Source of the DNA: Bacteroidia bacterium
Lineage (GTDB): Bacteria > Bacteroidota > Bacteroidia > J057
Reading direction: 5' to 3'
NCBI GenBank assembly: GCA_030731845.1
Contig: JANQTF010000186.1
Span: 27,713 to 91,712, forward strand
Length of the DNA: 64,000 nt
Under the pieces are notes generated by a model that worked only from the letters and a program-made list of their open reading frames with translations, was not told the DNA's origin and did not search any database. Below, in pieces: positions 1 to 8,493 of the stretch; the first letter of the stretch is position 1; each line of letters starts with the position of its first letter. The translations under genes and the position numbers were made by a program.

Positions 1-1463
1 TGACCATTTACCTCACTGACCCAAGCGCAGTGGCTTGTGTGGATTCGGTAGCTGGGCTCACTGCCACCTGTGTCGTGACGCCTCCCGGATGCACAGTTGC
101 CATCGACACCGCCTCGGCAGCTTGTGTGACTGATACGACCTTCGCGATCACGGTTTCCTTTACAGGAGCTGGGCCTTATACGATTTCAGACAACAAGGGC
201 ACTGCGCCCCTCACTGGCCTCGCTGGCGGAACCTACACCTTTGGAACCTACGCTTCGAACACGGTGGTGACCATTTACCTCACTGACCCAAGCGCAGTGG
301 CTTGTGTGGATTCGGTAGCTGGCCTCACTGCCACCTGTGTTGTGATTCCAATCGTTTGTGGCGTTACCGTGGATACCCTCTATGCTGATTGCGCATCTGA
401 TACGAGCTTCACCATTTTCGTCCAATTCTCAGGAGTAGGCAGCAATTTCCAGATCAGCGATGATCAGGGCACCACGCCAATTGGGGGATTAACCGCAGGA
501 CTTTATTCCTTTGGAAACTACTTCAATTCCACTGAGGTGCTCATCACAGTCACCGACCTGACCCTGGTAGGATGCGATACGACAGTGGGTCCAGTGACAG
601 CTGATTGTACGCCTGTAGCAGTATGTGATCTGGCGGTAGATACCTCCTTCGCGACTTGTGTCAGTGATTCGACCTTCACGGTTTCGGTTCAAATCTCGGG
701 TTCGGGACAGTTCTATCAAGTGTTTGATAACCAGGGATCTGTTCCGTTTTTTCCAGCTAGTGCAGGTACCTATGTCTTTGGGCCATTCTTGAATGGAACA
801 CCCGTGACAGTATCGATATCAGACCTTGCGATATTCAATTGCTTTGAGTTTGTAGGGCCAATCACGGAGACCTGTGGTAGCGGAGGCTTCACCCTTCCAT
901 CGGCAGAGATCTGGGCAACAGCAGGGGAAGATTATATCAATGTAAGCTGGCAAGCAGTTCGTCCGTCTCTCATCAGTGGATTTTTCCTTCAGAGAAGTGT
1001 GGATCCAGAATTTGAATCAGATTGGCAGACCATTGCCTGGGTGCCAGTGAATCTTCCGATGCCATTGCCTGCTATTTTTGAGTATGCCGATCAGCAGGTT
1101 ACGGTGAATCTGGAATATTCCTACCGGGTTAAAATCATTCCTGCTTTGGGCGCTGAGATCATGTCAAACATAGCCAATGCGATGATCGATGTTCCAAGCG
1201 GCATTTGGGTTGGAGACTTTTACCCTAATCCGGTGATCAATAGCGAGATCAACTTCGGTGTTCGTGTCCCGGTAACAGGAGAAATGAAGTGGATGCTTTA
1301 TGATGCGACAGGTGCGCTTGTCTTGAGCAAGGTAGAAAAGGCCCTTGCTGGTCAGCAGATTTATACGCTTGAACTTCAGGGGCTCACGCCCGGATTCTAC
1401 TTCCTCCAGGTTTGGTATGAAGGGATGCTCATTCGATCCAAAAAGATTCTGATATTCAACTAA
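1..1463 (+). CDS. Repeat-rich T9SS-sorted surface protein (5' truncated)
   Basis: The reading frame is open at the left edge, so this is the C-terminal part of a larger secreted protein; the start lies outside the window. It shows tandem repeats of about 89 residues, each with conserved Cys pairs and a central TISDNxG / YxFGxY pattern like bacterial immunoglobulin-like or SprB-type adhesin repeats. The first copies are nearly identical at DNA level (period 267 bp, compare positions 1-90 with 268-357), and later copies are more diverged. An FN3-like segment follows, then a C-terminal type A T9SS sorting domain (FYPNPV near the domain start, ending in SKKILIFN). The family role would be a cell-surface adhesin or other exported repeat protein attached through the type IX system; the specific function is unknown. 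A strong hairpin follows the stop codon. Confidence 0.75.
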   Translation, partial: TIYLTDPSAVACVDSVAGLTATCVVTPPGCTVAIDTASAACVTDTTFAITVSFTGAGPYTISDNKGTAPLTGLAGGTYTFGTYASNTVVTIYLTDPSAVACVDSVAGLTATCVVIPIVCGVTVDTLYADCASDTSFTIFVQFSGVGSNFQISDDQGTTPIGGLTAGLYSFGNYFNSTEVLITVTDLTLVGCDTTVGPVTADCTPVAVCDLAVDTSFATCVSDSTFTVSVQISGSGQFYQVFDNQGSVPFFPASAGTYVFGPFLNGTPVTVSISDLAIFNCFEFVGPITETCGSGGFTLPSAEIWATAGEDYINVSWQAVRPSLISGFFLQRSVDPEFESDWQTIAWVPVNLPMPLPAIFEYADQQVTVNLEYSYRVKIIPALGAEIMSNIANAMIDVPSGIWVGDFYPNPVINSEINFGVRVPVTGEMKWMLYDATGALVLSKVEKALAGQQIYTLELQGLTPGFYFLQVWYEGMLIRSKKILIFN

Positions 1464-1483
1464 CCTCCATTAGTTGTCACCAT

Positions 1484-1520
1484 AAAAAAATCATCCCGAA
1501 CTATTCGGGATGATTTTTTT
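1484..1520. terminator. Bidirectional rho-independent terminator
   Basis: This is a perfect inverted repeat with 17-nt arms (1484-1500 and 1504-1520) and a 3-nt loop. It has A7 on the left and T7 on the right, so it can end transcription from both sides. It lies between two convergent genes, the surface protein on plus and the XRE regulator on minus. Confidence 0.9.
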
Positions 1521-1548
1521 TATGGCAATGTTGTTTGGGGCTGAAAAA

Positions 1549-3087
1549 TCAAAGCGTAGCCGGAAGCTGATCTTGTAGGGAGTGAAGCTGTCGAAGAATT
1601 AATTCCCGCTTCTCAGCCCTTGTGTGAACAGCCGGGGGGGCTGCGCGCTCTTTGCAGTCGCTCAGAGGGCATCGTTCGCAGGTTTCATTTACCTCTCTGG
1701 AGGTGATGCTGCCACTCTCTAGCCAGGATATCCTTTTTTTAGAGGCTGCATCCACCTGGATGCCGAGGGTCACAGAAATGTTGGTCTTAGAGCTGGGAGT
1801 ATTGGGTCTGCCAATGGTAATACAGAGATAATCACTTTTGGAATTGATGTAATTGGATCTTTGGGCCCGAGCCACAAGATGTTGCTCATCGCCTATTTTC
1901 CCATCACGCATATCTTGCAGCACGCCGATCGAGACCCAACGACGGCAATAGTGCTCATTTAAATCATTGCGATGGGGAGAATGTAGCCTGGATAGATGGA
2001 GTTCTTTTGTGATATGAAAATTGTCTTTGGCCTGATCAAGGTTGTCATTGAATCGAAGGAAAAAGAGGCTATCGATCCCGAAATACTTGGGCAAGAGACT
2101 GGTAAGCCGATGGAGAAACATCTCGGGAGTAGCGTGGTATTTGTTGATTAAGCCCAGGAATATGTCGGGTTCCCAATGCTTCCTTTCAAAAAAAGCATTG
2201 AGATCTGCGATCATCAACTGCCGATTGAGCATGAGTGCAACGGAGAAATAGGAGGCTTTGAAATTATTAAGGACCTCCTCAAAGGTATGCACCTGAAAGG
2301 CATTGGAGAGCGCCGGTCGGTCCTTCATGCCCAAATGGAGGTAGGCAAGCTCCTTGCCAAGTTGGAAGCACTGTTGCATCTCGGTGAGCTTGCTATTGAT
2401 GAGCAGTCGCTTTTGTTCTGGAAAAGCAATGGACCTAAAGTCATTCAGCTCCGGATATTGATCAATGGCAAGGCGGTCTATGCTGTATTGATAGTGATGA
2501 CATAAGACTTGCTCAAGAGCTGGTATGCTAATGGGAGGAACCACCTCAATCCCATACTTTTCGACAAAAGCATCCACTTCAACCTCAAGATCTTCGAAGT
2601 AGTTGTCGTGCATTTCCTGGTAAGACCGCAGCGCGGCAAAGTAGAAATTCTCTTGGGTCATCTCGTAGTTTCGGGCTACCTTGATGATGGTGGAGATGAA
2701 TGCATTGATTTTGGTCGGAGCATCCGAGATCAGATCGAGCAGGGTAGAAATCTCAAGCCCAAACATTTCCAAGGGAAGACTTTCCAGGATTCCGCTATTG
2801 AGCAATTCTGCAATGGGTGTGAGTTTTCTGCTCAGTTTTAAGGACACTAGCTGATCATAACTTACCCCAAGTGCCTCAGCTAAGGAGATGATTTTATCCG
2901 TTTTGGGATACTTTTTCCCTTTTTCAATCTCATTCAAATAGGATACCGACAGCCCCGATGATTTGGAAAGGTCAGCAAATGAAAGACCTTTCTGCTGCCG
3001 TAATTGCTTCAGTTTCAGACCAAAGATGAGTCGGATATTTTGCTTGTTGATCACGAATGAAATTATTGTCGCTGAATAATGGATCAC
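1549..3087 (-). CDS. XRE-family regulator with IrrE-like and DUF2083-like domains (ScfR/RamB-like)
   Basis: The 512-aa protein has an N-terminal helix-turn-helix (about residues 25-80; LKQLRQQKG, then YLNEIEKGKKYP). A central region resembles the ImmA/IrrE (DUF955) peptidase domain, and a C-terminal Cys-rich motif (CERCPLSDC, C-x2-C-x4-C) is typical of DUF2083. This order is that of short-chain fatty acyl-CoA regulators (RamB, PccR), which control glyoxylate, propionate or acetate metabolism in other phyla. The would-be HExxH metallopeptidase site reads GKELAYLHLG, lacking the first His, so peptidase activity is doubtful. No metabolic target gene is adjacent. The first ~20 residues look unstructured and the true start could be slightly downstream. 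Palindromic sites upstream (3110-3174 and 3253-3268) suggest autoregulation, which is inference. Confidence 0.8.
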   Translation of the reverse strand: MIHYSATIISFVINKQNIRLIFGLKLKQLRQQKGLSFADLSKSSGLSVSYLNEIEKGKKYPKTDKIISLAEALGVSYDQLVSLKLSRKLTPIAELLNSGILESLPLEMFGLEISTLLDLISDAPTKINAFISTIIKVARNYEMTQENFYFAALRSYQEMHDNYFEDLEVEVDAFVEKYGIEVVPPISIPALEQVLCHHYQYSIDRLAIDQYPELNDFRSIAFPEQKRLLINSKLTEMQQCFQLGKELAYLHLGMKDRPALSNAFQVHTFEEVLNNFKASYFSVALMLNRQLMIADLNAFFERKHWEPDIFLGLINKYHATPEMFLHRLTSLLPKYFGIDSLFFLRFNDNLDQAKDNFHITKELHLSRLHSPHRNDLNEHYCRRWVSIGVLQDMRDGKIGDEQHLVARAQRSNYINSKSDYLCITIGRPNTPSSKTNISVTLGIQVDAASKKRISWLESGSITSREVNETCERCPLSDCKERAAPPAVHTRAEKRELILRQLHSLQDQLPATL

Positions 3088-3109
3088 CTATCAGTTGGCT
3101 GTGTTTCCA

Positions 3110-3174
3110 GTCTTGTGTATTGGCTATCTTATTAAGGTACACAAATATTGCCCTTTAACTTGATGACACAAGAC
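3110..3174. promoter_or_regulatory. 9-bp inverted repeat upstream of the XRE regulator
   Basis: GTCTTGTGT (3110-3118) is matched by its reverse complement ACACAAGAC (3166-3174), 47 bp apart, just upstream of the XRE regulator start at 3087 on the minus strand. The placement fits an operator bound by a dimer of dimers with looping. Binding is an inference. Confidence 0.35.
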
Positions 3175-3252
3175 AAATATCCATGCGAAATAACGCCTAT
3201 GCAAACATTTTTGCCAATTGCGAATCCTCAGCAATGAGCGAAGCAAGAGTTA

Positions 3253-3268
3253 TTGCGAAAATTCGCAA
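3253..3268. promoter_or_regulatory. Palindrome TTGCGAA-AA-TTCGCAA
   Basis: This is a perfect 7-bp-arm palindrome with an AA centre, about 165 bp upstream of the XRE start. Related TGCGAA half sites occur nearby (about 3184 and 3219). RamB/PccR-type regulators are reported to bind TTTGC-containing palindromes, so this is a candidate operator. The match is only loose. Confidence 0.3.
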
Positions 3269-3339
3269 GGTGGTATGCGTTTCCTCAGGCAAGCATAATA
3301 CCGCGCTTGCGGGATCAGCTTCTCATCTTCTGTCTGATT

Positions 3340-3490
3340 CTCTGACCTCTATTTTCACCCCCAACCCCCTCACCAACTCACAAACCCGACGCACAGGGGG
3401 CTTCAAGATCCCGTCTTGCCTCTCAATCTCTCGCCTCTCAAGATCTCTCTTGTCTGACTCCTAACCGTCTGACATCTGACCTCTGTCTTC
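3340..3490 (-). repeat. Intergenic repeat element, inverted copy
   Basis: Positions 3354-3400, read on the minus strand, match 5631-5677 on the plus strand at 43 of 47 positions, all differences being transitions. The common core runs from CCCCCTG through GAGTTGG to GGGGGTGAA. The flanks share the GTCAGATGTCAG / GTCAGAC motifs of the 5463-5712 copies. The element lies just downstream of the outer-membrane barrel gene. No reading frame in it looks like a protein. Confidence 0.75.
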
Positions 3491-3492
3491 TC

Positions 3493-4674
3493 TCAAAAAC
3501 TCCACCGCATCCGAAAGAAGGCAGAACTTCCCCCATGCCCGTAGGGCTGACCAAAGGGCGACCAGAACAAGGACTGCAAGATGGCATCAAGGTCCCAGTT
3601 TTCTTTGATGGAATAGGTGAGGGTAGGGGCCAGCACAGTAAGTTGGTTGGTCGGGGAATAAATGACCGCTGCACTCAGACTAAACAGTGGACTAACGTTG
3701 CCAGAAGCATTTATGGCGTAGGCCCATTTCGCAGGAAACAGGTTTTTGGCGGAAGGTTGTCCTGTGAATAGCCCATTGTTGGCGGAAGCCCCGGCATTTT
3801 CACCGTTGGAGTTATAGAGCAGTGCAGCAGCTGCATACACGCCGTTTCCAAAGAGATAGTCAACCGTGATCGACCCCACGACAGAGCTGCTGCTATCGGA
3901 AGATGGCTCCATCGGAATGAAAACAGTTCCTTCGCCCTTGAAACCTGCCGAGCCAAGGTTTCCTTCCCATCCTGCGCCGAGGGCCGCATCGCCACGATAG
4001 TAGCCCGCCAGGGTTTGGATGTCGTAGCCTTTGAAATTGAATTTATACATCGCTGCACCGATAGAATTGGCGATGGTGTCATCAGGAGCGAAGGCGATCT
4101 CGGCCTTGGACAAAATGCCCGTGTAGTACTGCACACGCAGGGCATCGGTGCCGGGCCGTTCTTCATAGTCAAAATCCAGGAAGTTGAGCGCATTGAACAG
4201 GTCGTTGGGGTTCCATATCAGGTTGAGTCCCCAATTGATGCGCTGCCTGCCGAGTCGCACATCTACTTTCTCGGTGGCGTAGTTGACATACGCCCGGTCA
4301 AAAATGCTGTGCAGTACCACACCGCCCTCATCCACCCAGCGGATAGACAGATCCACCAGACCACTTTGTTGATCGATGCTCCTGCCATAGCCAGGTGTGA
4401 GTTTCACTTGTTCGCCATAAAACAACCGATTCCTCATTTCTGCTACCACCTTCCATTTTTCATTGGGGTAGTATGCGAGGTTGATCCGGTTATGGAAAAA
4501 GTTGTTGGTGATGGGCGAAAGAGGAATTGGCGATCCCGAATCATCAAAAAAATTGGTGATCTGCAGGAATTTGATGTATCCACCAACTTCCAACTTAGCG
4601 GGTTCAGGACTTTGAGCGCACATTAGCAATGGCGAGAGACAGCAAAGGAGCAGGGTAGTTTTTCGAATCATCAT
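3493..4674 (-). CDS. Outer-membrane beta-barrel protein of the Lol-like cluster
   Basis: The 393-aa protein begins with a signal peptide (MMIRKTTLLL...LMCAQ); this ATG at 4674 is preferred because upstream codons add an unlikely 25-residue leader. The mature part is rich in alternating beta strands and ends in FRMRWSF, a typical outer-membrane barrel C-terminus with terminal Phe. The segment DVRLGRQRINWG, then NPNDLFN and PGTDALR, recalls DUF1302-type and related porin-like barrels. It is the last gene of a minus-strand cluster behind an ABC ATPase, two FtsX permeases and a LolA-like protein, which suggests that it is the outer-membrane exit or acceptor of that system. The substrate is unknown. 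Confidence 0.7.
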   Translation of the reverse strand: MMIRKTTLLLCCLSPLLMCAQSPEPAKLEVGGYIKFLQITNFFDDSGSPIPLSPITNNFFHNRINLAYYPNEKWKVVAEMRNRLFYGEQVKLTPGYGRSIDQQSGLVDLSIRWVDEGGVVLHSIFDRAYVNYATEKVDVRLGRQRINWGLNLIWNPNDLFNALNFLDFDYEERPGTDALRVQYYTGILSKAEIAFAPDDTIANSIGAAMYKFNFKGYDIQTLAGYYRGDAALGAGWEGNLGSAGFKGEGTVFIPMEPSSDSSSSVVGSITVDYLFGNGVYAAAALLYNSNGENAGASANNGLFTGQPSAKNLFPAKWAYAINASGNVSPLFSLSAAVIYSPTNQLTVLAPTLTYSIKENWDLDAILQSLFWSPFGQPYGHGGSSAFFRMRWSF

Positions 4675-4756
4675 AACAAAGATATTGGAGTCAATATCCG
4701 GGCGCTGCCTCCAAAGTTGATAGAAACACTGCCTGAAAGTTTTGATCAAGAGTCAG

Positions 4757-5455
4757 TTACTCTGCGTTGGCACGATCTCTCGTTACATCCGATACAATTT
4801 TGCCATCCTCCAGCGTGATCACCCGCCGGGCACGGTCAATCACTCGCTGATCATGTGTGGAGAAAAGGAAGGTAATGTTCTCTTTTCTATTGAGTTCCAG
4901 CATAATATCAAGCAAGTTGGCAGTAGATGCGGAATCGAGGTTGGCAGTGGGCTCATCTGCGAGGATGAATTTAGGCTTTGGGGCCAATGCCCTCGCCACC
5001 GCAACCCGCTGTTGCTGTCCGCCAGACATTTGGTTGGGGCGCTTGGCCTGCAGCCCACCCAGGCCCACTGCCTCAAGAAGTTCCATCGTGCGTTTGTGTC
5101 GTTCTTCTTTGTTCCTCTTTTGAAGCAGCATGACGAATTCCACATTTTCCTGAGCCGTGAGAACTGGAATGAGATTGTATGACTGGAATACAAAACCAAT
5201 ATTCTGTAAGCGAAAATCAATCAGCTCATTTTTACTCAGGGAGGTAATATCGGTCCCCTCTACCTTGATATGTCCGCTTGTGGGACTATCCAGGCCACCG
5301 ATCATATTGAGCAAGGTCGTCTTGCCCGAGCCCGAGGGACCTACGATGGCTGTGAATTCTCCCTGTTCGATGCTCAAGGATACATTGTCAACTGCGTGGA
5401 CCTCAACTACGCCATCATAGGTTTTGCTGAGGGTTTGTATGTGAATAATGTTCAT
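4757..5455 (-). CDS. ABC transporter ATP-binding protein (LolD/MacB type)
   Basis: The 232-aa protein contains all ABC ATPase motifs: Walker A GPSGSGKTT (about residues 39-47), a Q-loop (GFVFQSYNL), the signature MSGGQQQR, Walker B FILADEPTAN and the H-loop STHD. Length and sequence fit the LolD/MacB/FtsE group, which powers FtsX-type permeases that extract lipoproteins or expel substrates from the inner membrane rather than import them. It lies between the permease gene upstream (7034-5766, separated by a 310-nt repeat-filled gap) and the barrel gene downstream (82 nt). Its partners are presumably the two adjacent FtsX permeases. Confidence 0.93.
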   Translation of the reverse strand: MNIIHIQTLSKTYDGVVEVHAVDNVSLSIEQGEFTAIVGPSGSGKTTLLNMIGGLDSPTSGHIKVEGTDITSLSKNELIDFRLQNIGFVFQSYNLIPVLTAQENVEFVMLLQKRNKEERHKRTMELLEAVGLGGLQAKRPNQMSGGQQQRVAVARALAPKPKFILADEPTANLDSASTANLLDIMLELNRKENITFLFSTHDQRVIDRARRVITLEDGKIVSDVTRDRANAE

Positions 5456-5462
5456 GATAAGT

Positions 5463-5712
5463 GGAGTTAGAATTGAGAAGTCAGATGGTCAGATGTCAGG
5501 TGTCAGACGGGAGAAGTGATCCCATAGCCCCCTGCGCGTCGGGCTTATGAGTTGGCGAGGGGGTTGGAGTTAGAATTGAGAAGTCAGATGGTCAGATGTC
5601 AGGTGTCAGACGGGAGAAGTGATCCCATAGCCCCCTGCGCGTCGGGCTTATGAGTTGGCGAGGGGGTTGGGGGTGAATTGAGAAGTCAGATGGTCAGGTG
5701 TCAGACGGGAGA
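5463..5712 (+). repeat. 103-bp tandem repeat in the ATPase-permease gap
   Basis: There are two full copies, essentially identical, at 5463-5565 and 5566-5668. A partial third follows at 5669-5712. Each unit joins a TCAGATGGTCAGATGTCAGG stretch to the GC-rich core starting CCCCCTGCGCGTCGGG and ending GAGGGGGTTGG. A related inverted copy lies at 3340-3490. The array is non-coding and sits inside a presumed operon. Confidence 0.9.
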
Positions 5713-5765
5713 TATCGAGAAGCGAGATGTTGAGATAGGGTTGAATCAGCCCGCTTCATGCTTTC

Positions 5766-7034
5766 TTAGATCGCTCGCACAGCTTCTGCGGGATTGAGTT
5801 TCAGGGCTCTCAGGGCTGGGTAAATGGCTGACAGCAAGGCAGTAATGACCACCATGATCACAATTTCCGTATAGTAGCCAGAAGGCAGGTCGGGATAGAC
5901 GATGGATGAAATGCCGTAGGAATCCATTCCCTTTTCGAATTGGGAGAGATCGATCCCCGCACGCCCGAAGTACTTGGTGAATCCCCAGCCTGCGAGAAGG
6001 CCGATGGGTGCTCCAATGAGGGTGAGCAGCACCGTTTCCATCATGATCATGGAGAATACCTTTGGCTTGGTCATGCCAATAGACATGAGCATACCCAGCT
6101 CTCGGGTTCGCTCCATCACTGCCATCAGCATGGTGTTGATGATGCCAAAAGCCAACGCGAGAAGAATGACGCCGATGAAAATTCTCATTGAGGAATCAAA
6201 AGAACTCGCCATGAACTCCAGCTCAGGAGCGAGTTTGCTCCAGGACTTTGCCTCCAGTTCAGGATGCGAGGCTGATATCGTTGCAATCACGGCATCGGTG
6301 TGTTGGATGTCATCCAGCATCACTGCGATTTCTTGAATGCCTCCGGGATTCCCCACCATTTGCTGAAGGTCCGAGGCCTTCACAAATACCTGAGACTTTT
6401 CCAGGTTCACATTTTGAGCCGTGTAAACGCCTGCAACCTTGAATTTAGAGCTTGTCATTTCGCCATTTATATCTTGAAATCTGATTACCAGATTTCTCCG
6501 GAAATTGAATGTCGGTGCCTGTGGACCTTCAGATACCATGACCGCAGAGGCGGTGTCTTCGATCACACCGAGGCTCCGGGCGAGTTCTTCGCCGATGATG
6601 GCGATGGGCCTACTGCTTTCAGGGAAGTATTCCCCTCCGATCATCCGATCCCGAAGGCCCGTCATGGCTGCTTCTTCCTCGGGATCTACTCCCCGGATTT
6701 GAACTCCAAAGTTGCCTTTGGTGCTTTCAAGCATTCCGTTTGCCAGGATTCTGCCCGAAGTTTTCACAACTCCTTTCAGAGTCATGATTTCTTGCTGAAT
6801 GTCGGTGTCAGGCAGGAAAAATTGCATCTCCTCACCGGCTTCATACCCCCTGGCATGAACCTGCAAATGAGAAGTTTGGGTTTGGATGACGTCGCGGGTG
6901 CGGCTTTCGCTGATGCCCCAGGAGAATGCCATCATGGCAATGCCAGACCACAGCCCCAGGGCTATTGCTGTCATCACGATGCCGCTTCTTACCGGGTGTC
7001 GCCATACATTTCGCCAGGCTATATTGAACAACAT
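5766..7034 (-). CDS. FtsX-like ABC permease (MacB/LolC-E type), first copy
   Basis: The 422-aa inner-membrane protein has an N-terminal membrane segment (about residues 17-40), a large periplasmic domain like the MacB core domain, and three C-terminal membrane helices (about 280-300, 330-355, 390-412). The cytoplasmic loop motif MERTRELGMLMSIGM is typical of FtsX permeases, and the C-terminus ALKLNPAEAVRAI is characteristic. Together with the neighbouring permease (8447-7233) and the LolD-like ATPase it would form a heteromeric LolCDE-like complex. Such complexes move lipoproteins or other lipidated cargo from the inner membrane. Both gaps around the gene carry low-complexity repeats. Confidence 0.88.
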   Translation of the reverse strand: MLFNIAWRNVWRHPVRSGIVMTAIALGLWSGIAMMAFSWGISESRTRDVIQTQTSHLQVHARGYEAGEEMQFFLPDTDIQQEIMTLKGVVKTSGRILANGMLESTKGNFGVQIRGVDPEEEAAMTGLRDRMIGGEYFPESSRPIAIIGEELARSLGVIEDTASAVMVSEGPQAPTFNFRRNLVIRFQDINGEMTSSKFKVAGVYTAQNVNLEKSQVFVKASDLQQMVGNPGGIQEIAVMLDDIQHTDAVIATISASHPELEAKSWSKLAPELEFMASSFDSSMRIFIGVILLALAFGIINTMLMAVMERTRELGMLMSIGMTKPKVFSMIMMETVLLTLIGAPIGLLAGWGFTKYFGRAGIDLSQFEKGMDSYGISSIVYPDLPSGYYTEIVIMVVITALLSAIYPALRALKLNPAEAVRAI

Positions 7035-7044
7035 GATAGGAGAG

Positions 7045-7150
7045 TTTTTTAGAGGTTGAGGGTTGAGAGTTTAGAGGTTGAGGGTTGAGGGTTGAGAGTT
7101 TAGAGGTTGAGGGTTTAGAGGTTGAGGGTTTAGAGGTTGAGATGAGGGAT
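7045..7150 (+). repeat. Short degenerate GAGGTTGA/GGGTTTA repeat between permease genes
   Basis: The words TTAGAGGTTGAGGG and GTTGAGAG(TTTAGAG) recur about every 7-14 nt across roughly 100 nt. The array is strongly purine-biased on the plus strand. It lies directly upstream of the first permease copy (start 7034) and within the 198-nt gap to the second. It has no spacers of constant size, so it is not a CRISPR array. Confidence 0.85.
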
Positions 7151-7232
7151 TAAAGGCCAGACAAGAGATTAGTTTGCTTGAGCGCATCAAATTCCTCATG
7201 CCCTTATACCTCCACCCTCATTCCTCTCCCAA

Positions 7233-8447
7233 TCAGACCCTCATGGCCTCCACGGGATTGATTTGAAAGATCTTCACAACTGGATAAATCGAGATGAGGA
7301 GGGTCATGCCCAGTACAATCAATCCCTGCTTAAAAATGAGGCTCGGGTTGATAGCAGTAGGGATGATTGGCTCGATGCCAAAGGCTGCATAGCCTTCAGC
7401 TGCGGCTCCAGTGATCACGATGGGGTTGTAGTGAAAGTATATCACGAGTGGGACAGAAATGGCCAATCCTACTAATACACCCAGCATTCCCATGAGAATC
7501 ATTTCCATAGACATGACTTGGCTGAGCAGGCCACGCTTCATGCCGAGTGCGGTGAGAACCCCAAATTCGTACTGACGCTCTTTGATCATCATGAGGGCGG
7601 TTCCAAATATCCCAAAGGCGATGATCAGGTAGAGAATGCCGGTGGTGAAATACCCACCCACACGGTCAGACTCGATGCTTTGCACCAGTTCGGGCATCAT
7701 TTCCCGCCAGTCCATAACCTCGTATTCATCCGGTAATTCACTTCTGAGCTGTTTTGTTACCGACTTTTCCGAGCCTGCCGAGGAGAGATTCAGCGCATAG
7801 GCAGTGAGCCTGTCAGGAGCTGCAAACATGTTTTGCGCCACGTCGAGGTTCACATAGGAGATTTGATTACTAAGCTCCTGAGAGCCAAACTTGAGCTTGG
7901 CACAGACTGGCAGGAGGGCACTTGCCATGACACCGTGATAGCCTTGGCCGAAGAGTACCAGCGAGTCTCCGATTTGGAGATTCAGCTTGTCTGCGAGGCC
8001 TTCGCCTACCATCACGGCTCGTTGGCCCGGAGCGAGGTAATGGCCTTCTACCACCTTGGCAGCAAGGTGGGTCAGACTATTTTCTTCTTCCGGTGAAATG
8101 CCGACAATCTGGGCAACCTGACTCGTTTTTTCGTGTGCTACCAGCAAAAAAGACTCCAGACGTGGCACTGTCGCACTCACGCGATCATCTTGATTGGCGG
8201 CTTTTGATATCAGGGGGAATGCCTCGAATGAGTTTTCAAGTGTCTTTTCTTCCCAATATCCTTTTTTGTGAATTTGAACATAGCCAGTATAGAACCCAAC
8301 CACGTTTTCAATCATTTTTTCATAGACGCCCTCTTGCAGCGATCGCATGAACACTGCCAACACCACGGCCAGGACCACCGATCCCGCTGTGATGAAGGTT
8401 CTGCGTCGGTTGCGCCATAGATTGCGCCACGCTAGCTTGAATACCAT
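7233..8447 (-). CDS. FtsX-like ABC permease, second copy
   Basis: The 404-aa protein has the same architecture as its neighbour: an N-terminal membrane segment (about 17-38), a periplasmic domain, three C-terminal membrane helices, the loop motif KERQYEFGVLTALGM and the C-terminal FQINPVEAMRV. The two permeases are clearly diverged, as LolC and LolE are, so the likely complex is a heterodimer with the ATPase at 5455-4757. The gene starts 46 nt below the LolA-like gene, consistent with cotranscription. A translocated substrate cannot be read from the sequence. Confidence 0.88.
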   Translation of the reverse strand: MVFKLAWRNLWRNRRRTFITAGSVVLAVVLAVFMRSLQEGVYEKMIENVVGFYTGYVQIHKKGYWEEKTLENSFEAFPLISKAANQDDRVSATVPRLESFLLVAHEKTSQVAQIVGISPEEENSLTHLAAKVVEGHYLAPGQRAVMVGEGLADKLNLQIGDSLVLFGQGYHGVMASALLPVCAKLKFGSQELSNQISYVNLDVAQNMFAAPDRLTAYALNLSSAGSEKSVTKQLRSELPDEYEVMDWREMMPELVQSIESDRVGGYFTTGILYLIIAFGIFGTALMMIKERQYEFGVLTALGMKRGLLSQVMSMEMILMGMLGVLVGLAISVPLVIYFHYNPIVITGAAAEGYAAFGIEPIIPTAINPSLIFKQGLIVLGMTLLISIYPVVKIFQINPVEAMRV

Positions 8448-8493
8448 GAAATTTGATCTTAATGGTAAATGGAAATGGAAACCTTAAGATGGC

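Noticed and set aside
3183-3464. 93-aa plus-strand reading frame
   Set aside because: It runs through the intergenic repeat element and shows no protein-like composition or family.
7045-7150. CRISPR-like array
   Set aside because: The repeated words are short and irregular, with no unique spacers and no cas genes in the window.
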